Program-made: the position numbers and the translations under genes
Shown here: piece by piece, positions 58,850-64,000 of the stretch
Layout of the letters: each line of letters starts with the position of its first letter
Position numbering within the stretch: the first letter of the stretch is position 1
Assembly: GCA_965659685.1 (NCBI GenBank)
Contig: CBFHXB010000002.1
Coordinates: forward strand, 1-64,000
Source: MGIIa-L3 sp11892u
GTDB lineage: Archaea > Thermoplasmatota > Poseidoniia > Poseidoniales > Poseidoniaceae
DNA: 64,000 bases
Reading direction: 5' to 3'
Notes under the pieces: generated by a model
The model's input: the letters and a program-made list of their open reading frames with translations, nothing else
Databases searched by the model: none
What the model was told of the DNA's origin: nothing

Positions 58850-59812
58850 GTGCACGGCGTCATCATGGCAGGTGGGCGCGGGACGCGCCTGCAGCCGCTC
58901 ACCGACCACCGACCAAAACCGATGGTTCCCCTGCTCGGCCGACCCGTGATCGACTACGTCAAAGACGCCATGCTCGACGCGGGCGTGACCGAAATCGTGG
59001 TGACGACGGGCTACCGGGGCGAGGATCTTGCCGCTCATGTCATGACGTGGACTGACGACGACGTCCACGCTCGCGTGAACCGTGAGTCCATGCCAATGGG
59101 AACGGCGGGGAGCGTACGCTTGCTGGCCGAAGACCTGACCTCCACCTTTCTGGTTGGGTCGGGGGACGGCATCAGCACGCTGGACCTGAAGGCCCTGCTT
59201 TCCCACCACCGATCGACGGGAGCGGCCCTCACCATCGGTCTGGTTGAGGTGGACGATCCAAGTTCCTTTGGAATCGTGGGTCTGGGGGAGACGAATGACG
59301 TCAACGTCAACGGTGAACTCCGTCGTGGTTTTGTGCGACGGTTTGCTGAGAAACCGGCCCCCGAAGATGCCTTCAGCCGCCTGATCAACGCGGGCGTCTA
59401 TGTCGTTGAACCCGAGGCCTTGGCCATGGTTCCCGCCCAAACAAAGTACGATTTCAGCCGCGACCTCTTTCCCGCGATGCTTGAAGCCGGTATGCCCATC
59501 GCAGGCATGATGCTTGAAGGGCTGTGGTTCGACATCGGTGAGCCGCATCACTTGTTGGAGGCCCAGGCCGCTTTGCTCGGTGGCTCCACTCCCTTCCTTC
59601 ATCCCGGAGCTTCGGTTGCGGATGGAGCCACGGTCACCTCTACGCTGCTCATGGATGACGCGCACATTGGGACCAAGGCAACGGTGACCTCCTCCATCCT
59701 CGGTGTTGGTGCGGTCGTCGAAGAAGGCGCCACCGTGGAAGGCAGCGTTATCGGTGACGGCGGGAGGGTCCGTGCCCACGAACGTCTCGTGAACGAGCGC
59801 AGGGCCGCCTGA
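58850..59812 (+). CDS. Sugar-1-phosphate nucleotidyltransferase (mannose-1-phosphate guanylyltransferase/GlmU-like)
   Basis: A 320-residue protein from GTG 58850. The signature MAGGRGTRLQPLTDHRPKPM at the N-terminus binds the nucleotide and the sugar phosphate. Further motifs are VGSGDGISTLDL, with Gly-Asp near the metal site, and GLWFDIGEPHHLLEA. The last 80 residues form left-handed beta-helix hexapeptide turns (HPGASVADGATV...HIGTKATVTSSILG), as in GlmU and GDP-mannose enzymes. It would make an NDP-sugar for glycan or N-glycosylation pathways, which fits the sequon-rich surface proteins. Substrate not determinable. Confidence 0.9.
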   Translation: MHGVIMAGGRGTRLQPLTDHRPKPMVPLLGRPVIDYVKDAMLDAGVTEIVVTTGYRGEDLAAHVMTWTDDDVHARVNRESMPMGTAGSVRLLAEDLTSTFLVGSGDGISTLDLKALLSHHRSTGAALTIGLVEVDDPSSFGIVGLGETNDVNVNGELRRGFVRRFAEKPAPEDAFSRLINAGVYVVEPEALAMVPAQTKYDFSRDLFPAMLEAGMPIAGMMLEGLWFDIGEPHHLLEAQAALLGGSTPFLHPGASVADGATVTSTLLMDDAHIGTKATVTSSILGVGAVVEEGATVEGSVIGDGGRVRAHERLVNERRAA

Positions 59813-59848
59813 GACCCCCTCAGTCCTTGCACGCGTTGGCATACCCCT

Positions 59849-59856
59849 CAAATAGG
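59849..59856 (+). promoter_or_regulatory. TATA box for the 59.9-kb small gene
   Basis: CAAATAGG is centred 25 nt upstream of ATG 59877, at leaderless spacing. Confidence 0.45.
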
Positions 59857-59876
59857 CTGGTTCACGGAAGGACCCC

Positions 59877-60113
59877 ATGGGCGAAGCAACGCGGCACCGC
59901 ACCTACGAGCGAAGTTGGGAGGACATCGAGTCCATGCTGAGCGCGGCCGAGGCCAAGCAGCAAGAGTGGAAGGACTGGTTTGAACGATGCCGCGAGGCAG
60001 GTGACCGCGATGGAATGAAGGACGCCGCGAGGAACCACAAGGCCCTCGAAGGTGTCATCAAAACCCTCCGTTGGACCCTCGGCGAAGTGGGCGTTGCTTC
60101 CCCCTTGACCTGA
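59877..60113 (+). CDS. Small helical protein of unknown function
   Basis: A 78-residue soluble, charged and predicted helical protein (SWEDIESMLSAAEAKQQEW; DAARNHKALEGVIKTLRW). It has its own promoter-like element. No family recognised. The following COG1325-like gene starts 37 nt later. Confidence 0.65.
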   Translation: MGEATRHRTYERSWEDIESMLSAAEAKQQEWKDWFERCREAGDRDGMKDAARNHKALEGVIKTLRWTLGEVGVASPLT

Positions 60114-60150
60114 ACGGCATCGTCATCAGCGACCTGCTTCTGGCATTGGC

Positions 60151-60576
60151 ATGGCCGACGACCGTTTTTCCGTTCGTGTGCACGTCAGTGCCATGGACCA
60201 TGCGTCGGTGGTCAACCAAGCGCTGGAAGCATGGCTTGGCGACGTTGAGCTTCAGCGCAGCGCCTATGCGTCGCACGCCGGTCCCACCATGCTCACCCTT
60301 CATGCCGACCTTCGTCGAAAGTCAGACCTTCGAAGGGCGTGGTCTGGCCTCCATTCCACCGCCTTGGAAACGTTGCTCGAGGACCTGCCCTCCCGCATCG
60401 ACGAGGAAGGTGCAGTGCACTTTCGCATCGATCTTGACGGGTTGGTTGCAGGGCGGGTTAAACTTGCGCCTCCCGGTGCACCTCGTTCTGCGAAGGTACG
60501 TTGCAAAGTGGCGGTGTACCCCGGTCAAACGGCCGAAGGACGGCTGCGAGCCATGATTGAAGCCGCGTTGGATTAA
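60151..60576 (+). CDS. COG1325-like predicted RNA-binding/exosome-associated protein
   Basis: A 141-residue soluble protein: an opening strand (SVRVHVSAMDHASVVNQALEA), a helix-rich centre (LHADLRRKSDLRRAWSGLHS) and a C-terminal strand pair (VHFRIDLDGLVAGRVKLAPP; KVRCKVAVYPGQTAEGRL). This is the arrangement of archaeal COG1325 proteins, predicted exosome- or RNA-linked, with the 'F.ld...a..G.v' motif. Similarity is moderate; Pcc1-like KEOPS subunits share the fold and remain possible. Cytoplasmic. Confidence 0.45.
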   Translation: MADDRFSVRVHVSAMDHASVVNQALEAWLGDVELQRSAYASHAGPTMLTLHADLRRKSDLRRAWSGLHSTALETLLEDLPSRIDEEGAVHFRIDLDGLVAGRVKLAPPGAPRSAKVRCKVAVYPGQTAEGRLRAMIEAALD

Positions 60577-60596
60577 ACACGGGATTTGGACATCAT

Positions 60597-60604
60597 TCAT
60601 ATCC
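60597..60604 (+). promoter_or_regulatory. TATA box of the ferredoxin gene
   Basis: TCATATCC is centred 25 nt upstream of ATG 60625, supporting this start over the upstream in-frame TTG 60586. Confidence 0.5.
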
Positions 60605-60624
60605 TCCAAGCCATACCCGCAGCC

Positions 60625-60900
60625 ATGCCTCACGTCGTGACCTCCACCTGTGTGGACCACAAGTACCAGGAATGCGTTGCCGTCTGCCCCGTGGAAGCCT
60701 TCCGCGAACTCGACACCTACCTGGTGATCGACCCTGACGAGTGCATTGATTGTGGCGCCTGCATCCCCGAGTGCCCTGTCGAAGCCATCTTCCCAGACAC
60801 CGAAGTTCCTGAAGGGGAAGAAGCATGGATTGACCGCAACGCCGAGGAAGCCGTTGACGCGCCAATCGCCGAAGGCGATTCTCCCGTCCTTGGCGACTGA
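60625..60900 (+). CDS. Ferredoxin, FdxA-like (3Fe-4S/4Fe-4S type)
   Basis: A 91-residue protein starting MPHVVTSTCVDHKYQECVAV. The first cluster motif is C-x7-C-x3-CP (CVDHKYQECVAVCPVEAF), which in 7-iron ferredoxins binds a 3Fe-4S or labile 4Fe-4S cluster. The second is CIDCGACIPECPVEAI. The C-terminal tail with WIDRNAEEA is also typical of FdxA. Cytoplasmic electron carrier. PdxS follows 32 nt later on the same strand. Confidence 0.93.
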   Translation: MPHVVTSTCVDHKYQECVAVCPVEAFRELDTYLVIDPDECIDCGACIPECPVEAIFPDTEVPEGEEAWIDRNAEEAVDAPIAEGDSPVLGD

Positions 60901-60932
60901 GCCCCTCACACCAAACCTCAGAGGTGACCTGA

Positions 60933-61925
60933 ATGGGTGGCGTGGACCTGACCAACATGCGTCGCGGCAGCGACCTGATCAAGCGCGGCTTTGCCCGCAT
61001 GCAGCAAGGTGGCGTCATCATGGACGTCGTCGATGCTGAACAAGCCGCCGTGGCCGAAGACGCGGGCGCTGTGGCCGTGATGGCCCTCGAGCGGGTTCCT
61101 GCGGACATCCGTAAGGCCGGTGGCGTGGCCCGCATGAGCCATCCTGACATGGTCCAGGGCATCCTTGACTGCACCTCCATCCCAGTGATGGCCAAATCCC
61201 GCATCGGTCACGACGGCGAAGCCCGCATCCTCGAAGCGATGGGCGTTGACATGATCGACGAGAGCGAAGTGCTCACCCCAGCGGACCCGTACTTCCACAT
61301 CGACAAGAAGGCCTACGAGATTCCCTTCGTGTGCGGGGCGACCAACCTCGGCGAAGCGGTACGCCGTGTGCACGAAGGTGCTGCCATGATTCGCACCAAG
61401 GGCGAGGCGGGGACCGGAAACGTCGTCGCTGCTGTCACCCACGCCCGGCTCATCGAGCAAGAGATTCAGCAAGTCATGGGCTTGGACGATGACGGGCTGG
61501 ACCTCGCGGCCGACCACGTCATGGACCGATACCACGTGCTCTCCCGAAGTTCATCGCTCCCAGGCACCCACAACGTCACGCCCTTCGGGCCCATCGATGA
61601 CGCATTCAAGGCCTCCGTTCGCGACGTGCTGGCCGAGGTCCAAGACCTCGGGCGCTTGCCCGTCGTCACCTTTTCCGCAGGCGGCATCGCCACTCCGGCC
61701 GACGCCTCGCTGATGATGCGGATGGGCATGGACGGTATTTTCGTCGGCTCGGGCATTTTCAAGTCCGAGCACCCTCCGACCATGGCGGACGCGATCGTCC
61801 TTGCCACTGCCCACTTTGACGACGCCGACAAAGTGGCTGAGGCCATGGCGATGACCGACGGTGCACCGATGAAGGGCGACGAATTGGAGACCCTCGAGGT
61901 TCGCCTCGACCAGCGCGGCTGGTGA
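60933..61925 (+). CDS. pdxS: Pyridoxal 5'-phosphate synthase subunit PdxS
   Basis: A 330-residue protein of a highly conserved TIM-barrel family. Seen: KRGFARMQQGGVIMDVV, AGAVAVMALERVPADIRKAGGVARM, IPVMAKSRIGH with the catalytic Lys, MIRTKGEAGTGNVV and FVGSGIFKSEHP. It condenses ribose 5-phosphate, glyceraldehyde 3-phosphate and ammonia into PLP. The partner glutaminase PdxT is not in the window. GAGGTGA lies 5 nt upstream of ATG 60933. Confidence 0.97.
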   Translation: MGGVDLTNMRRGSDLIKRGFARMQQGGVIMDVVDAEQAAVAEDAGAVAVMALERVPADIRKAGGVARMSHPDMVQGILDCTSIPVMAKSRIGHDGEARILEAMGVDMIDESEVLTPADPYFHIDKKAYEIPFVCGATNLGEAVRRVHEGAAMIRTKGEAGTGNVVAAVTHARLIEQEIQQVMGLDDDGLDLAADHVMDRYHVLSRSSSLPGTHNVTPFGPIDDAFKASVRDVLAEVQDLGRLPVVTFSAGGIATPADASLMMRMGMDGIFVGSGIFKSEHPPTMADAIVLATAHFDDADKVAEAMAMTDGAPMKGDELETLEVRLDQRGW

Positions 61926-61938
61926 AGGCGCGTCGGCC

Positions 61939-61949
61939 CTTTCAAATAC
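61939..61949 (+). promoter_or_regulatory. Probable TATA box of rps3ae
   Basis: TTTCAAATACG lies about 65 nt before ATG 62009, predicting a leader of about 38 nt that ends in AGGTGATC as Shine-Dalgarno. This gene is therefore leadered, unlike most promoter-proximal genes in the window. Confidence 0.4.
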
Positions 61950-62008
61950 GCGAGGTCGGTCGCGAGACTGCAAACGGGGTAGCCCTCGTAGGAACATCAG
62001 GTGATCAC

Positions 62009-62998
62009 ATGGCAAGAAAGATGAGTGCAAAGGCACGTGCAGCAGCACGTAAGCAGCGAGACAAGTGGAAGTCGAAGCGTTGGTACACCATCCGAGCCCC
62101 CCGTGACCCCTGGAAGTTCCAGAACATCGGTGAGACCATCGGCGAATCGGACGAGCACGTCATGGGCCGTGTGTACGAGATGACCCAACAGGAATTCTCC
62201 GGCGACTTCACGAAGATGCACGTCATCCTGCGCTTCCGTGTGACCGACTGCGTCGGTCAAGACGCGTTGACGACCTTCATCGGTCACCACCACCAAACCG
62301 ATCACGTGCGCCGCCAAGTGCGCCGCTACCGTGGCAAGGTCGACGACGTCGTCGACGTGGTGACCACCGACGGATACCTCATCCGCATCAAGCCGCTCAT
62401 CATCACGCAGAAGCGTGTGCAGACCTCGGTCAAGAGCGACATCCGCAACAAGGCCCGGGACATCATCACCACCTGTGCGGCGAAGATGACCTACTCCCAA
62501 ATCCAGAGCGCCATGCTCGGAGGCGACCTTGAGAAGGACATCGAAACCGCGGTGAAGTCGATTTACCCCGTGCGAACCTGCGTCATCCGAAAGAGCCAGC
62601 TCCTCCAGACCGGTGTGGTCACCGAAAAGGGCCCGACCCTTGACGAGATCCACGCCGAGGAAGAGCGCTCGGCAGCCGAACTGAAGGCCAAGAAAGCGGC
62701 GCTCCTCGCCGAGGCCATGGCCGAAGAAGGTCATGAAGCGGACGAAGGCGACGATGATGCAGTCGACGACGCGGAAGCCGTTGAGGCTCCTGCCGAGGAA
62801 GAAGCACCCGCCGAAGAGGCAGCACCCAAGGAAGAAGCAGCACCTGCTGAATCCGAGGAAGCCGCGGACACGTCCGATGCTGACGCACCCGACTATGCCT
62901 CGATGACCGTCGCTGAACTCAAGGACGAACTGAAGGCCAAGGGCCTCCCAGTGTCCGGCAAGAAGGCGGAACTCGTCGAGCGCTTGCAAAGTGCTTGA
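62009..62998 (+). CDS. rps3ae: Ribosomal protein S3Ae with C-terminal SAP domain
   Basis: A 329-residue protein, starting MARKMSAKARAAARKQRDKW. The S3Ae core spans residues 1-205 (KRWYTIRAPRDPWKFQNI; RVTDCVGQDALTTFIGHH; RTCVIRKSQLLQTGVV) and is of normal length. After it comes an Ala/Glu-rich low-complexity linker (about residues 220-295) and a SAP-like motif (MTVAELKDELKAKGLPVSGK, residues about 298-329). SAP motifs bind nucleic acid. S3Ae sits on the small-subunit platform. AGGTGATC precedes ATG 62009. Confidence 0.94.
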   Translation: MARKMSAKARAAARKQRDKWKSKRWYTIRAPRDPWKFQNIGETIGESDEHVMGRVYEMTQQEFSGDFTKMHVILRFRVTDCVGQDALTTFIGHHHQTDHVRRQVRRYRGKVDDVVDVVTTDGYLIRIKPLIITQKRVQTSVKSDIRNKARDIITTCAAKMTYSQIQSAMLGGDLEKDIETAVKSIYPVRTCVIRKSQLLQTGVVTEKGPTLDEIHAEEERSAAELKAKKAALLAEAMAEEGHEADEGDDDAVDDAEAVEAPAEEEAPAEEAAPKEEAAPAESEEAADTSDADAPDYASMTVAELKDELKAKGLPVSGKKAELVERLQSA

Positions 62999-63052
62999 CA
63001 CGGCCAGGCCTTGCGCCGATGGGTCCAAGCCCCTCCGCCCACAGGTGACCTC

Positions 63053-63838
63053 ATGCGCCGCATTGGTGTGATGGGTGGAACCGGCCTCTTGTCTCTGGAT
63101 GCGATTCCAGGAGCCGATGAAGCAGGCTGGTCCACGGAGCGCGTGGACGTTGTTCATCAAGAAACGCCACACGGCGTGGTGCCCTTGCGCTGCATGACCC
63201 TCTCGCGTGGGGAAGAGCGCTGCGAACTCGTCTTTGTCCAACGTCACCACGATGCGTCGGGAGGCACGGTTCCTCCGCACCGCATTGAGCATCGAGCCAA
63301 CCTTCGCGCCATGGCCGATGCCAAGGTCGATCGTCTTCTGGCGGTTTGTTCGGTCGGGACGATCATTGAACGGTTACCTCCCGGGCGCGTGGGCGTGGCG
63401 TGCGACGGCATCGATTTGACCGGCGTCAGCACCACCTTCCATGACGATGAGGCCGTGTTCACCTCGATGGCCAACGCCTACGACGAAGCGCTGTTGCAAC
63501 GGACCGCTTCGGTGCTCGGGAAGGTACAGGACGTGCCCTCTGACACCTTGACCGTCACCTATTGGTTGACCCAAGGTCCACACTTTGAGACCCCCGCGGA
63601 AATCGACGCCATCGAGCGGCTTGGAGGTGAAGTGGTGGGCATGACGATGCCACGTGAAGCCAAACTTGCAGCGGAACTTGACCTGCCCTACGTGGCCTTG
63701 TGCATCGCGGCCAATTGGGCCGCGGGTCGCTCTCCTGAAGGCCGTCGAACCGACCTCGTCCACGAGGAGGTTTCGGCTGAGGCGCACCGACGTTTGGGTC
63801 CGGTGTGGGCCGTGCTCCTCGATCAGCTCGAAGCGTGA
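63053..63838 (+). CDS. Purine nucleoside phosphorylase / MTA phosphorylase family protein
   Basis: A 261-residue protein from ATG 63053. The family pattern is visible: IGVMGGTGL (phosphate loop), HRIEHRANLRAMADAKVDRL, VCSVGTI and YWLTQGPHFETPAEI, with a C-terminal VGMTMPREAKLAAELDLPY. This is the MTAP/PNP trimeric family that splits methylthioadenosine or purine nucleosides with phosphate. The AGGTGA Shine-Dalgarno supports this start. Whether methylthioadenosine, adenosine or inosine is the substrate is not evident. Confidence 0.88.
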   Translation: MRRIGVMGGTGLLSLDAIPGADEAGWSTERVDVVHQETPHGVVPLRCMTLSRGEERCELVFVQRHHDASGGTVPPHRIEHRANLRAMADAKVDRLLAVCSVGTIIERLPPGRVGVACDGIDLTGVSTTFHDDEAVFTSMANAYDEALLQRTASVLGKVQDVPSDTLTVTYWLTQGPHFETPAEIDAIERLGGEVVGMTMPREAKLAAELDLPYVALCIAANWAAGRSPEGRRTDLVHEEVSAEAHRRLGPVWAVLLDQLEA

Positions 63839-63846
63839 CCCTCCTG

Positions 63847-63854
63847 CCTATAGG
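63847..63854 (+). promoter_or_regulatory. TATA box of the last gene
   Basis: CCTATAGG is centred about 26 nt upstream of ATG 63877, at leaderless spacing. Confidence 0.5.
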
Positions 63855-63876
63855 GCGCCATCGTGCGTGATGTTGC

Positions 63877-64000
63877 ATGGACCTGAGCGTGGACGGTTGG
63901 ATGGCCAGCGAAGCGAACGACGCTTGGTCGTCGATGATGAAAGGCGTCGCTGCCTTTCACCACAAGCACGACTTTGCCGGCAACAACGGCCACGACATGG
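63877..64000 (+). CDS. Start of a protein, possibly a MazG-like nucleotide pyrophosphohydrolase, 3'-partial
   Basis: The frame from ATG 63877 runs off the window after 41 codons (MDLSVDGWMASEANDAW...). The segment MMKGVAAFHHKHDFAGNNG could be the first helix of a MazG-type NTP pyrophosphohydrolase, but the catalytic EExxE region lies beyond the window. A leaderless-type TATA box supports the start. Confidence 0.45.
   Translation, partial: MDLSVDGWMASEANDAWSSMMKGVAAFHHKHDFAGNNGHDM

Overview
The window reads as a GC-rich (about 60 percent by eye) chromosomal segment of a planktonic euryarchaeon, most likely Marine Group II (Candidatus Poseidoniales/Poseidoniia). The archaeal signature is strong: an unsplit RpoB followed by RpoA1 and RpoA2, RpoH, L30e, S3Ae, PurP, archaellin-type proteins, an archaeal cytochrome b/Rieske operon, a BirA-dependent acyl-CoA carboxylase, and TATA boxes about 25-29 nt upstream of start codons. 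Very large secreted proteins with Ig-like or calcium-binding repeats and a single C-terminal membrane anchor also fit this group. Placement in MG-II is inference; there is no rRNA gene to settle it. Coding density is very high: no gap exceeds about 150 bases, and stop/start overlaps (ATGA, TGATG) are common.

Layout. 1-9.9 kb: the end of a giant Ig-like repeat surface protein, then (minus strand) a giant calcium-repeat surface protein translationally coupled to two archaellum/pilin-type proteins. 9.9-12.3 kb (minus): acyl-CoA carboxylase module (carboxyltransferase, a small epsilon-like protein, biotin carrier protein) and a small zinc protein. 12.4-14.6 kb (plus): methylmalonyl-CoA mutase B12-binding subunit, its MeaB-type GTPase, a dolichol-kinase-like membrane protein and a 40-residue membrane protein. 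14.6-20.3 kb (plus): asparagine synthetase, GshA-type glutamate-cysteine ligase, membrane proteins, a ferredoxin, two rhodaneses and an NTF2-like protein. 20.3-27.4 kb (minus): a respiratory operon with Rieske protein, cytochrome b, and a cytochrome b/HdrD-like fusion. 27.5-32.5 kb: TPR protein, divergent FtsZ-like GTPase, membrane proteins, a Pop5-like RNase P protein, and a HemK-BirA fusion. 32.6-42.1 kb (plus): tRNA-Lys, rpoH-rpoB-rpoA1-rpoA2 and L30e. 42.1-47.1 kb: a third giant surface protein and S-adenosylhomocysteinase. 47.1-53.1 kb (minus): PurP, a coiled-coil protein, then a four-gene cluster built around a Cid1/TUTase-like nucleotidyltransferase. 53.1-64 kb (plus): a membrane protein with two cytoplasmic zinc ribbons, a DtxR regulator, a membrane protein, another coiled-coil protein, a sugar nucleotidyltransferase, a COG1325-like protein, ferredoxin, PdxS, S3Ae with a SAP tail, an MTAP/PNP-family phosphorylase and the start of another gene.

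The most unusual items are the eukaryote-like TUTase and its operon; the fusion of a cytochrome b domain to a cytoplasmic HdrD-like iron-sulfur module inside a Rieske/cytochrome b operon; a common N-terminal module on RpoH and RpoA2; the HemK-BirA fusion; the SAP tail on S3Ae; and a divergent FtsZ-like protein. Genes heading transcription units mostly have TATA boxes at leaderless spacing, whereas operon-internal genes mostly have Shine-Dalgarno sequences.
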